From Humulus lupulus (taxonomy: Eukaryota > Streptophyta > Magnoliopsida > Rosales > Cannabaceae), in NCBI RefSeq assembly GCF_963169125.1, contig NC_084801.1:113735061-113799060 (forward strand): a DNA stretch of 64,000 nt, written 5' to 3'. How positions within the stretch are numbered: position 1 is the stretch's first letter; every line of letters begins with the position of its first letter. Below the pieces are notes generated by a model. The model was not told the origin of the DNA. It did no database searches and worked only from the letters and a program-made list of their open reading frames with translations. Shown here piece by piece: positions 1 to 10,742 of this stretch. The position numbers and the translations under genes are program-made.

Positions 1-1125
1 TGAGGCGCCTTCAGCTAAACATCAGAAGACAGATTCTCTTGCTGAACCTGCCGAACAGGTTGCTGGAACCCCCGAACAGACTCCTTCTAGGAAAAGACCG
101 CAGTCGCAGACTCTAAGTCGCAAATCTGCGAAAGGCAAGGGACCTCAGATTGAAGAGGTTATTCACTCATCCCATGCACAAAGGTCTGACCCCCCGAGCA
201 GAGTCCCAGAGGGTGCTGAGGACCCTGCCGAGGAGTTTCATGGACCTTTAAAGAAGCCTCTAGCCTTTCATCAAGGCCACACAAAAAGGGTGTCTTTTTC
301 CCAATCTGACTTCATGATTAATCTAAGTTCCAAATATTTGGAGTATATCACCAGTACTGGCATCCAGGATGTTATTAGGGTAAGTATTTGGCATTTTGGG
401 AACCGATTTATTTTTCTTTGTCTATCACCTGTTTTCAGTTTTTTTATTTCCTATTGCAGGGTATGCTGGTCCTTAGCTATGCTCATCATCGTACCAAGGG
501 TGTGAGCAAGCAGGTGATTGGGTTGGTGAAGGATTCTGAAAATAAAACTTCCCAAATTAACGAGTTGTCTGAAAAAATTTAGAATCTTCAATGGACCTCC
601 GAGCAGGTTATTAAGGAAAACGAGAATCTTAAAAATGTGGCCGAGTAGAGGGACCTTGATGTTAATCGGTTGGAGAGAAGGATCGAAGAGCTAAAGGAAA
701 AAGTCACTGCTGTTGAGAAAGCCACCCAGGAAAAGGAGGACAAACTGGCAAAGGCCCTTGAGCAAGAAAAATCTGATCGGGTTGCTGATGCTAATGCTTT
801 GGAGGATTTCGGCCTGAGCCCTTTCTTCAATTTTTGGGTTCGTAATAAAACAATATACTTCAGTTATCTGGGAGAAGCTTACGATGAGCTAATGCAGTAC
901 TGTCCTGAGCGGGAGAGGAACAAGGCCCTGGCCGTAACTACTGAGCACCTGGCAATCTCTAAGCCTGAGACTGTCGAGCCGCCCATCGAGCCAGTCGTCA
1001 TAGTTTCTGCATAAGATGTCCTGCCATCCAACCCAAGTCCTTCAATTGAGGCTCCAACTCCTGCAGACCAATACAACACTCTTCAAGCTGAAACTCTTGT
1101 TGTTGACCTCGAGCCACATTCCTGA
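1..1125 (+). pseudogene. Antisense extra ORF of Tat-1 (gypsy-type transposon protein, C-terminal part)
   Basis: The frame is open from base 2: a Pro/Glu/Lys-rich linker, then a globular stretch (SSKYLEYITSTGIQDVIR), then after an apparent intron GMLVLSYAHHR and a coiled coil (ERRIEELKEKVTAVEKA) ending in YDELMQYCPER and an acidic/proline tail. The layout matches the plant 'putative gypsy type transposon' proteins encoded beside Tat-lineage pol genes. Function is unknown. It runs opposite to Tat-1 pol. In-frame TAG stops at 580-582 and 646-648 and a TAA at 1012-1014 break it. The N-terminal part lies left of the window. Tat-2 carries a homologue in the same relative position (43283-47743). Confidence 0.72.
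380..459 (+). other. Apparent 80-nt GT-AG intron in the antisense ORF
   Basis: Donor G|GTAAGT at 380 and acceptor TTGCAG|G ending at 459, with a T-rich tract between. Both flanking exons are in phase 0, so splicing joins DVIR to GMLVLSYAHH in frame, while reading through gives unrelated sequence. The Tat-2 copy has a GT-AG intron at the equivalent place, before GILTIGH. Plant LTR-retrotransposon genomic RNA is normally unspliced in this region, so an intron implies that the antisense ORF is transcribed from its own strand. Splicing is inferred, not observed. Confidence 0.65.
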
Positions 1126-1978
1126 ATCTTGAAATCTCTTCGTGTTTACCTTTTTATAGTTTATGCCTAAACAAAAGTGACCGAGCCGAGCAGTCTTTAT
1201 TCTCGTGCACATGTTTTCCTTTTGTTAAAACATTAGTTGAGCTGAGCAGCTTTTAATCTCAAGCACCCTTTGACACATGTATTTGTATTTGGGTTAGCAT
1301 CTGCTCGTACTTTATCTTTCATTACTGGTCGGTGTATGTTGTTTTTTGTTTGGAGCTATGCGGCTCTGTTTGTTTATCAGAGCTAATCAATTTTTTCGAA
1401 CGAGTTGTAAACAATACTGTTCAACCCTATCTACAGAAATTGTTTTATGGCTATTTTTGTTGCTTGGTATATCGAGCAATGCGCAAGCACTTTAACATTA
1501 ATAAAAATTAACGCTTCTAATCCCTTCTAATTATGCTCTTATTTTTTTCTCTTCTTGTCCATGCATGACTATGGTGCCCCCCAAGTGAACGAGTGGTATT
1601 TATAACTCTTGGGTTATCCTCTTGGTCACTTGCTAATTGACTAGAGTTGTTCGTAATAACCTGTTCGGGCCCACTTGGGTTTGCCAAAACCTGCAAAGGT
1701 TTCATACACTGCCAACAATTCGTGATGTATTCACTAGTTAGCAAGATAATCATTGTAAAAATAAAGGCTTGTAAGAATGGACAAAACATGTCTTATTGAT
1801 TAAAGATTAATCATACAAGCTGCGTTGCTACAAAGTAGCTTACATTCATAAAAATTAATTATTACAATAAATGGGCGAATTATGTCTGTGCATAATTAAT
1901 GTAGCTAAATTGAGCTGGTCGGTGGTATGGGCAGTTCGTGCCTATACCGGCCAGTAAACAATCATTTAAAAGTGATAT
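1126..1978. other. Tat-1 region between antisense ORF and integrase stop
   Basis: This is non-coding AT-rich sequence separating the convergent 3' ends of integrase (minus) and antisense ORF (plus). The equivalent stretch in Tat-2 is 42554-43282. It probably holds the polyadenylation signal of the antisense ORF. I see no gene here; the short open frames are not conserved. Confidence 0.6.
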
Positions 1979-2238
1979 TTATTGGTAGTACTTCCTTAGG
2001 TGTTCCCCATTCCAGTAACGGGGGACTGGAACTAACTAGTTATACCACGCTAGCCTGTATGTGCTGGGTGGTACGATCTCCGTAACCTGGTAAGGGCATT
2101 CCCAGCTGAGGCCTAGTACTCCTGATGAATTATCTTGAGCTTTTGGGAATATTCTTCATAAGACTAGGCCTCCTACGTTGAATTTTTGTTCCTTAACTCT
2201 AGAATTGAAGTATCTGGCAACTTTTTGCTGATGGGCAG
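1979..2238 (-). pseudogene. Tat-1 integrase, C-terminal fragment
   Basis: The minus strand reads QQKVARYFNSRVKEQKFNVG at the Athila insertion edge and ends in RYWNGEHLRKYYQ followed by TAA at 1979-1981. The Tat-2 integrase has the same tail (RYWNGEELRKYYR, stop). This is the C-terminal nucleic-acid-binding part of the integrase whose main body lies at 12083-13140, now 9.8 kb away because of the Athila insertion. The segment between QEQKF and RYWNG is eroded by frameshifts. Confidence 0.82.
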
Positions 2239-3574
2239 TGATATCGCCCAATAAACACCTAAGCGGTCGCAGTAGTAATCGGGCTATGTTGTATCCATAG
2301 AGAGTTAAAATACAAGTAAAAAGAAAGATTAGTAAATAAAAAATAATAAACTTTGAAATAATGTAACTTTGAAAAAGAATATAAACATTAAATAAACAAA
2401 ATCGATGAATTAGAATCAGAAAGAAAATATGGAAGGCATAAGTTTCATTCATGCAAACATATATATTTTTTTAATAAAATTGATTCATTATACTCAACTA
2501 TAATTCTACACCATTAATTATAGTTGGCAAATATATATAATAAAGCTCACCTTAAAATATGTTCTTTAATTAAATTAACATAACTTCTAATTTTAAAAAC
2601 CTATCATATTACATACCTTAGAGTGACAAAATACCAATGGCAGAATGCAATAAAAAGCATATAATATAACAAATATCCTAAATTAAATTAAAAGCCTAAA
2701 TTACACAAGAAGAGCATGACTAGACTTCTGTAAAAGACATTAATAAATTTAGAATAAAAATTAGAAGAAAATAAATTTAATTGTAACAAATATATAGAAA
2801 TGAAGAACAAAATAAAGAATCAATATATTAAAAATATAATGTAAAACATGTACTTTACTCTAGCCTTTCCACAAAAGAATTTAGCCTAAAATAGGCATTG
2901 TTTTATCTCAAAGTAATGTAAAAGAAATGAAAGAAAAATAAGAACAAAAATGCTTTTCTCTCTCACTATACTCTCCACACTTACTTCCACCATCTCATAC
3001 TTTTTTTTTTCATTTGGTCCTTCTTTTATAGTGTAAATAGGACTCAAATACATGTAAAACCGTGTACAAAATAGTGGGAAAGTGGCATAAAAACTTATGG
3101 AAGTGAGGAAAATGTTGTTGAGCCATGGGAGACATCGGGGCCACGTGGCATGATCTGGTTGGCTCGGGTGGCTGGCACGTCAGACGGCGTCAGGCGGCTG
3201 TCAGATGCGTCAGGTGTGTCAGCGTGTGTCAGGTGGCTCGACTTTGGCTTGGCTTCGGCGCAGCTCGGTTGGAGTGGACGAATGGCAGGCTGCCATGTGG
3301 CAGCGTGGGGAGCAGCCATTGCTTGGCTTTGGGCTCCATTTTGGGCCTAGTTTTGTAAAAAATACTATTTTATCATCATTCTTTTCAATTATATTTCTTT
3401 CTTTTTGTTTGTGTCAAAAATACATTTTATTTTCTAAAAATTAAACACAAATTAAATCAAAATTAATATTTTCAAATATAAAACATATGGCAATAAATCC
3501 ATGAAAATATTAATTAAAACTTAATTAATTTTAAACTTTAAAACTAATAAAATGATATTTTTGAGCACTAATCG
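2239..3574 (-). repeat. Athila 3' LTR
   Basis: It pairs with 10743-12077 over its whole length. It starts TGATATCGCCC on the plus strand and ends GAGCACTAATC, with G at 3574 where the other LTR has A. On the sense (minus) strand the order is an array of GTCAG/CTGAC motifs (3179-3232), a G-box CACGTG (3142-3147), a TATA-like TATAAAAGAA (3021-3030), then an AT-rich R/U5. Small indels and substitutions relative to the other LTR show it is not a very recent insertion. Confidence 0.92.
3179..3232. promoter_or_regulatory. Six phased GTCAG motifs in Athila LTR
   Basis: GTCAG starts at 3179, 3189, 3200, 3209, 3218 and 3228, with steps of 10, 11, 9, 9 and 10 bp, close to one helical turn. The other LTR has the same array at 11682, 11692, 11703, 11712, 11721 and 11731 with identical spacing, the last copy being GTCAA. 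It lies about 150 bp upstream of the TATA-like box in transcription direction. A transcription-factor array is inferred. Confidence 0.6.
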
Positions 3575-4838
3575 CAATCCCCAACCAGCTTATTGCTAGT
3601 CTCTAGCAATTCAAGCGAAATAAAAAATGTCAACATGATATATTTCCGGTCAAAAATTATAAAAGAACTTAAAGTATTAACACAAAATGTTAGTAACAAG
3701 TCAACAAGAGTTATCAAAATTACTTCGAATAAATCTAGAGTTGTGAGTGTGTGTACCAAACTTGAACCTTCTTACCGCAAACCATAGCACATAAAGCCTT
3801 TGAAATTATGCCAAGTAAAAGTCTCAACTCCATTAACCTCTCATGTAATTGAAAATATTTATAGTTCAAGGGTTTCACTCATGGAGTTGGAAAAAGAAGT
3901 AAGCACTCATCAAATGGGTATATATTTAGGACAAACTCTTAAATAATTCTTGAAACGAAGATAGGAAATAAACTATTTGGACAACCACCATAAAGAGTAC
4001 CACAAAACCAGTTTTTCAGGATTTTAAGTTAAATAGACAATCTTTACATTTATTCTAAGAGCCATAAAATAAAACTTCAAATTAATAAACACACATTTTT
4101 TTCTCTTGGACACAAGAGACAACATAATTGAAAATGATAGAAATATTGCTCTTGTGTCTTTCTCCTTTTTTTTCTATTTTTGTTTTCCTCTTTTTTTTTT
4201 CTTTAATTTTTTTTATGAACAACATAATAAAAGGCTTTCTAATAAGATTTGTCTATAGAAAATATTATTCCTAAAACATCATCCATTCATACCACAATAC
4301 CTTGTCCAAATAATTATAACCATTTCTAAGAATCAATAAAAATTTAAAAGTTGTTTTCTCAAGTCTCACTTCCCACATAAAAGAATGAATTACTTAAACA
4401 TGGCAAGTTTCTAAGCAATTATGTGCTAACAACCATCTTACCACAATGTTTGGCATGTGCATTAGGTAACTCTAGAGAATCTATTAGTAATATAGATAAC
4501 AAAATTGACTCAAAAGTAACATTTTGCAAAAATAAATAAGTAATTTTTAAAAAAATTGACCATGAAAATATTAATATGACAAAAATCAACATGAACGTGC
4601 ATGAATATGCTCACCACCCCTAACCAAAATCTGACAGTGTCCTCAATGTCTCAAAAGATAATAAATGTAAAAGAGTAGGGAAAGAGAACACCTGGATATT
4701 GAGCGTCGAGTGATAGAGCGAATATTGATTCTCTAAAACATGAAAAATTGAAAACACAAAATGATAATAAATAAAATAAAATGACAAAAGGGAAATAAAC
4801 AGAAAACAAACCTATGTACAAACAATTTGGAACACTAC
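3575..4838 (-). other. Athila polypurine tract and 3' untranslated region
   Basis: Next to the LTR the sense strand reads GCTGGTTGGGGATTG (3575-3590), the plus-strand primer (PPT). The rest, up to the integrase stop, is AT-rich and non-coding. Many Athila elements carry an env-like ORF here; none is visible. Confidence 0.7.
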
Positions 4839-7750
4839 TCAGACTTGGTAAATCGGTTCCACGAGGGTGACTTCTTCAAGCTGGGTCACCCTCTCTATGT
4901 AGTGTTTCAGTCGTTGGCCATTTACTTTGAATTCTCTCCTATCAGTTGGGTCTATGACCTCAATAGCACCGTTGGGAAAGACAGATTTCACAACATATGG
5001 GCCAGTCCACCTTGATCTCAGCTTGCTAGGGTGGATATGCAGACGAGAGTCATAAAGATGCACTCGTTGGTTTGGCTCAAATTCTTTTATGAGGATCTGC
5101 TTGTCATGGGTCACTTTCATTTTGACCTTGTAGATCCTAGAGTTGTCATAAGCATCATTTCTTAATTCTTCAATTTCTGACAACTGAAGCTTACGATTGA
5201 GTCCTGCCGCCTTGAGATCAAAATTTAGGCTTTTAACTGCCCAATAAGCTTTGTGTTCTAGTTCAACAGGAATGTGGCAGGCTTTACCATAGACTAGCCT
5301 ATAAGGAGACATACCAAGTTGAGTTTTGTAAGCATTGCGGTATGCCCAGACAGCATCGAGAAGTCGTGAGGACCAATCTTTGCGGTTAGGATTAACCGTC
5401 TTTTCTAAGATTTGCTTAATTTCTCGGTTGGCTAACTCAACTTGGCCATTTGTCTGTGGGTGATAGGGTAATGCAACCTTATGAATTACACCATATTTTT
5501 GCATTAAGGTCTCAAAAGAATAGTTGCAAAAATGGGTGCCTTGATCACTTATGATAGCCCAAGGTGTGCCAAACCTAGATAACACATTTTACTTTAAGAA
5601 ATTCACAACAGTTGTGTTATCATTATTTCGACAAGGCACAGCTTCCACCCATTTTGAGACATAGTCTATGGCGAGGAGAATGTAAAGGTAGCCAGAAGAA
5701 GGTGGAAATGGTCCCATAAAGTCTATCCCCCAACAATCGAATATTTCTATTACAAGAATTAAGTTTAATGGCATCATATGTCGCCGGGACAGAGCACCTA
5801 ATTTCTGACACCTTTCACATGATCGACATAAATTGTTAGTGTCTTTGAACAAAGTGGGCCAATAAAGACCTCACTGTAAGGTTTTTACAGCAGTCTTTTT
5901 CATAGAAAAATGACCACCACAAGCTTCATTATGACAAAAGTTCAGGACACTAAAAATTTCATCATCTGGAATGCAACGTCTCATAATTTGGTCGGGGTAA
6001 TACTTGAAAAGATATGGGTCGTCCCAATAGAAGTTACGAACCTCGACCAAAAATTTACGTTTATCTTGTGCACTCCATGCAGTTGGAAGTTCGCCAGTCA
6101 CTAAGTAATTAACAATATGAGCATACCATGGCAACTTAGTGACTGCGAAGAGATGTTCATCAAGGAAGTCATCTCGAATGGCTGGGCCATCAGCGAAATC
6201 AGAAAATTCAAGACGAGATAAGTGGTTCGCTACCACGTTTTCAACTCCTTTCTTGTCTTTTATGGTTAGATCAAATTCCTTTAATAGAAGGATCCACCTA
6301 ATTAAACGCACCTTAGCATCCTTTTTAGAAATGAGGTATTTTAAGGCGGAATGGTCCGCAAAGACTATGATAGGTGAACCAATCAAGTAGGAACGAAACT
6401 TGTCAAGTGTGAATACTACAGCAAGTAACTCTTTTTCAGTGGTAGAATAGTTCATTTGAGCACTGTTAAGAGTTCTACTTGCGTAATATACAACGAAGGG
6501 CTTCCCTTCCCTTCTTTGACCTAAGATGGCCCCTATAGCATAATTGCTAGCATCACACATGACTTCGAACGGTAAGTTCCAATCTGGTGGCTGAATGATA
6601 GGGGCGGAAGTGAGTTTTGCAACGAGCGTTCAGAAAGATTCCTCACACTCAAGTGTCCAACTGAACACAACATCTTTTTCTAGGAGGTTTGACAAAGGGC
6701 GAGCAATTGTCAAAAACTTTTGTATGAACCTCCTATAAAATCCTGCATTCCCAAGAAAAGATCGAATGTCTTTAATAGTCTTGGGGGTGGGTAGCTTTGA
6801 TATGAGTTCAATCTTTGATTGATCAACCTCAATTCCTCGTTCTGACACGACATGCCCCAAAACTATGCCTGATGGCACCATGAAATGACACTTTTCCTAG
6901 TTGAGTACCAAGCCCTTTTCTTTGCAACGTTTAAGCACAGCCTTTAAATTGAGAAGGCTTGACTCGAAGGAATCTCCAAAGACTATCAAATCATCCATGA
7001 ATACTTCCATACATTTCTCGTTCATATCACTAAATATGCTCATCATGCATCGCTGGAATGTGGCTGGAGCATTGCACAGGCCAAATGGCATGCGCCGAAA
7101 GGCAAAAGTACCAAAAGGACAAGTGACTGTGGTCTTATCCTGATCTTCTAAGGCAATCTTGATTTGTTAATACCCTGAATAACCATCAAGAAAACTATAG
7201 AAAGGATGACCTGCCACACGTTCCAATATTTGATCGATGAATGGAAGTGGAAAATGGTCTTTGCGGGTGGTTGCATTTAATTTTATATAATCAATGCACA
7301 TGCGCCACCCAGTTGTGACCTTGGTAGGAACAAGTTCCCCTTTTTCATTTTGTACTACTGTTACCCCAGATTTCTTGGGAACAACCTGAGTTGGGCTGAC
7401 CCATTTACTATCAGCAACATGATAGATTATGCCAGAATCAAGAAGTTTCAAGACTTCAGTCTTAACTACTTCCTTCATCGTTGGGTTCAATCTTTTTTGA
7501 GGGTCACAACGTGGTATAGCCCCTTCTTCCAATTGAATGTGATGGGGGCAAATTAAAGAACTAATACCTTTTATGTCAGCTATCGTCCATCCTAATGCAT
7601 CTCTTTGTTCTTGCAACACATTGATGAGTTGGCGTTCTTGTGTGGCATTGATCTTGGAGGATATTATGACAGGAAAAGTGTTGTCAGCTCCCAAGAAAAC
7701 ATGCTTAAGACCGTCAGGAAGTTGTGCCAACTTTCGTTTAGGAGCTTGTT
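4839..7750 (-). pseudogene. Athila pol: RT, RNase H, integrase
   Basis: One minus-strand frame runs from about 7750 to 4839. RT covers roughly 7600-6800 with the catalytic VFMDDLIVF motif. RNase H is about 6560-6210, with CDAS, TEKE and FADHS present but ADHLSR changed to ANHLSR, losing the fourth acidic residue. Integrase follows with a zinc-binding region around 5935-5790, GIDFMGPF, SDQGTHF and QVELANRE (the D, D, E triad present) and the Athila-type C-terminus. In-frame stops lie after GYSGY (about 7166), LVLN (TGG to TAG, about 6896), CEESF (about 6629), KTLQ (about 5870) and NFLK (5589-5591). The frame differs from gag-protease, with the shift between about 7740 and 7800. Confidence 0.92.
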
Positions 7751-8362
7751 CAATGGATGGTTTTGGTATTTCTCGATCTTGAGGGATTCCTCAAAGATTG
7801 GATTCCAAAACATGGTTCTTCTAGCCTGTGAGTGTTTGACGATTTCAGGGTTGATTGCAGACTCATCGGGCTCAGAACTTTCTGAAATTTGGAAGAGGTG
7901 ATTAAAATGATTAGACATGTATTTTGATTTGACCTCTTTCGAAATAAGTGTATCGATCAGATAGGATTGGAAACACTCATCGTTATCAGGTGGTTGTTTG
8001 CCAATGTGGAAAACATTTACTTCTAGAGTCATGTTCCCGAAAGAGATTTTCATGAGACCATTCCTACAGTTAATGAGTGCATTTTCTGTTGCGAGGAAAG
8101 GTCTACCAAGAATGATGGGAATTTTGGACTCTATATTCACTTCAGATTGAGTGTCCAAGATGAGAAAATCAACAGGGTAATAGAATTTTTCAATTTGAAT
8201 CAGAACGTCTTCTACTATTCCCCGAGGTTTCTTAACTGATCGATCGGCCAATTGTAGCACCACAGATGTGGGCTTGAGTTCTCCTAGACCTAATTGCAAG
8301 TATATTGAATATGGCATGCGATTTACACTTGCTCTTAAGTTTAGAAGTGCTTGACCAAATTC
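7751..8362 (-). pseudogene. Athila protease, active site mutated
   Basis: The region continues the gag frame past a TAG stop. It carries LGLGELKPTSVVLQLADRS and IPIILGRPFLATENALINC, typical of the Athila retropepsin. The catalytic motif, normally DLGAS in this family, reads NLRAS. The aspartate codon is AAC at 8339-8341 and the following glycine is arginine, so this protease cannot be active. Retropepsins cut the Gag-Pol polyprotein during particle maturation. The downstream linker to RT has lost the pol frame. Confidence 0.85.
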
Positions 8363-10216
8363 CTACTCCCCAATTTGACATGAGATGGTGGGACAACCAG
8401 AATCTTTATACTTAGGCGGTGTCTTGCAGTCAATTACCGCGCTAGCTTGTTCCGCCAAGAATGCAGTTTTCTTGACATGGTGTATTTTTTTAACGATGTA
8501 CAAATCCTTGATAACCTTGGCATAAGCCAGCACTTGTTTGATCACATGCCACAATGGCAAGTTGATATTCACTTGTGTTAAAAGGTCTAGGATTTCACCA
8601 TGATTTTCTAGTACCTTTCTAGTGGATTTCAAAGCTTGAGGAAATGGTGTCTTTACTGGAATGCTTATTGGCACATCATTATCTGGAGCGGGCATTGACG
8701 TACTCGTTGTCTTAGTTAACGGTGAAACCGTACTTTGACCACTTCGAGTAGAGATGGCATTAACCTCTTTGAAATTTGTATCTGTAGAGGAGGAGGTTTG
8801 TGCCATGTGTTGCCCTTTTTGATGGATTAGAGGTTGAGCGGGAAGTCTCCCATGCTCTTGAATTGCCAAAGTAGTGTTTAGCTTTGTCATTTGGACTTTC
8901 ATGTCCTTCATTTCCTCCACCATTTGTGTGAAACAAGATTTGAGCTCTTGAGTTGAGGCTATTTGAGTTTGCGCAAGCATCTGCAAAGTATTCTCTAGAG
9001 AATTACTTGACTGCATGATATTTTGAGGAGCAATGTATGCTTTTGGCGGTTGTTGCTGCTCAGACCTCCATTGGCTCCCAGATGCTTGGTTTGAATCCTT
9101 CCATCTGAAATTTGGATGGTTGTGCCAACCAGGATTGTAAGCATTTGAGAAAGGGTTATAAGGCTTCTTGTAATCCCCTAAAGCATTGCATTGTTCCTCA
9201 TTTCCTCCTCTTAACTCACCAAGAGTTGGGCACTCTTGCAGTTGATGTTCCGTCCCTCCACATATGAAGCATGGATCCCGTGTCTCTACCTTTGTAGCCA
9301 TATGGATTCCTCTACCTTCTTGAGATTTGAAAGCCTCGAATTGTTGTCTCAATGATTCAATTTGGATTTTGACGTTGTCATCTTCCTTTAATTGGTAGAT
9401 TCCAGTTGATCGCGGCTTGTCCATAAGACTCGGTCCATTCCATGTGTAGGACTTTTTAGCAAGATCGTCGAGGTACTCGAAAGCTTCATCGGGATCTTTT
9501 TGAAGGAATTCGCCATTGCACATCATTTGTACAAATTGTCTTTGTCCGGTTGTGAGACCGTCATAGAAATAGCTGATCAGGCGCCAGCTTTCGTATCCAT
9601 GATGTGGGCATTGATTTATCAAATCTCTAAACCTCTCCCAGACCTGATGGAAAGTTTCATGGTCTTTCTGGATGAAGGTAGAGATTTTCCTCTTAAGGCT
9701 GCTAGTCTTATGGGGCGGGAAATATTTGGCAAAGAATGTTTTTGTCATTTCGTCCCATGTTCCGATAGATCTAGGCCTTAAGGAATACAACCAGCTTTTT
9801 GCTTTGTCTTTGAGAGATAAAGGAAAAAAATTCAATCTCACAATGTTGGTGACATCAACTCGGTTGTTGAATGTAGCCACCACCTCTTCGAATTCCCGTA
9901 TATGCACGTACGGACTCTCATTTTCCAACCCATGGAAGGTTGGTAAGAGGTTAATCATGTTGGGTTTGAAATCGAAATTTGGCATATTGTTGGAATACAT
10001 TATGCATGAAGGTGTGGCTGTACGCGTAGGATGTAAATAATCCTGTAGCGTTCTTGGTTGGACTTCATCTTGATGAGCCATCGTGGGTGGTTCAGGAAGT
10101 CTCGGTGAATCGGGAGTGTTTGAACGAATGTAAGAAAACGACGAACTAGGAGAGTTTTCTAGAGTTTCTACTTGTTGTCTCACAAATCTCCCTGGTGCAT
10201 CTCTGTTTCGTGGCAT
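8363..10216 (-). CDS. Athila gag polyprotein, uninterrupted (617 codons)
   Basis: I start the protein at MPRNRDAPGRFVRQ (ATG at 10214-10216). The frame extends upstream, but that part overlaps the leader and does not resemble Gag. The capsid-like region includes LPTFHGLENESPYVHIREFE and CPHHGYESWRLISYFYDGL. A zinc knuckle CFICGGTEHQLQEC (CX2CX4HX4C) is intact near residues 305-318. Gag packages retrotransposon RNA in virus-like particles. The frame ends in TAG at 8363-8365, where an autonomous copy would read on into protease, so this copy makes Gag only, if expressed. It is the longest intact retrotransposon ORF in the window. Confidence 0.88.
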   Translation of the reverse strand: MPRNRDAPGRFVRQQVETLENSPSSSFSYIRSNTPDSPRLPEPPTMAHQDEVQPRTLQDYLHPTRTATPSCIMYSNNMPNFDFKPNMINLLPTFHGLENESPYVHIREFEEVVATFNNRVDVTNIVRLNFFPLSLKDKAKSWLYSLRPRSIGTWDEMTKTFFAKYFPPHKTSSLKRKISTFIQKDHETFHQVWERFRDLINQCPHHGYESWRLISYFYDGLTTGQRQFVQMMCNGEFLQKDPDEAFEYLDDLAKKSYTWNGPSLMDKPRSTGIYQLKEDDNVKIQIESLRQQFEAFKSQEGRGIHMATKVETRDPCFICGGTEHQLQECPTLGELRGGNEEQCNALGDYKKPYNPFSNAYNPGWHNHPNFRWKDSNQASGSQWRSEQQQPPKAYIAPQNIMQSSNSLENTLQMLAQTQIASTQELKSCFTQMVEEMKDMKVQMTKLNTTLAIQEHGRLPAQPLIHQKGQHMAQTSSSTDTNFKEVNAISTRSGQSTVSPLTKTTSTSMPAPDNDVPISIPVKTPFPQALKSTRKVLENHGEILDLLTQVNINLPLWHVIKQVLAYAKVIKDLYIVKKIHHVKKTAFLAEQASAVIDCKTPPKYKDSGCPTISCQIGE

Positions 10217-10719
10217 AAATATTTTTTTGTAAGTATAATAAGCGCAAATGTGTAATAATGTAATAAGTATACACCAAAAATGTTCCCAGGCCAATTGGAA
10301 AGGCTGCCAAGGTACCACTTTAGGCCCAAGAGCTTTTCTAGAACTCCTCGAGGTTCTTAGAAAAGGTTGGAGGGTAATGCTAACACAGACCTTATTTAAG
10401 AACCAATTTTTCAAAGACAAAACAAGTTTGGTTTTTACTAATCTCCACAATTACAAAAATGTTCTCAATACTTTTTTTGTTTTGTTTTTTGTTTTTTTTT
10501 TAAATTTTATGCTTTTTTTTCGGAAAAAAAAACTAAATCTAGAAAATAAATTCTAAACCTAAAAGTAAAATCAATAAAATAAAACAATAACAAAAAAATG
10601 AATAAAAGAATTACTAAGGAAAAATAAAATAAAAGAGAAATAAAAAAAATTATACTACTTTTTTTTTTATATAGAAAAAAATTTAATTTACTAGGCAAAC
10701 CTTTAATTGTAGAATTACC

Positions 10720-10737
10720 TCCCCGGTAACGGCGCCA
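10720..10737 (-). promoter_or_regulatory. Athila primer-binding site (tRNA-Asp type)
   Basis: The minus strand reads TGGCGCCGTTACCGGGGA, five bases inside the 5' LTR. It matches the complement of the tRNA-Asp 3' end as used by Athila elements, apart from one G-to-A change in the middle. Confidence 0.85.
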
Positions 10738-10742
10738 AAAAT

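Noticed and set aside
3095..3444. Overlapping open frames in a GC-rich patch, duplicated at 11653-11969
   Set aside because: Both copies lie in the two Athila LTRs; the frames differ between copies and no protein similarity is evident. They arise from the GTCAG-rich promoter region.
9500..10040. Two plus-strand open frames of 93 and 122 codons
   Set aside because: Shadows of the intact Athila gag on the other strand; composition follows the gag codons.
10720..10737. A tRNA-Asp gene
   Set aside because: Only the 18 bases complementary to a tRNA 3' end are present next to an LTR, which is a primer-binding site.
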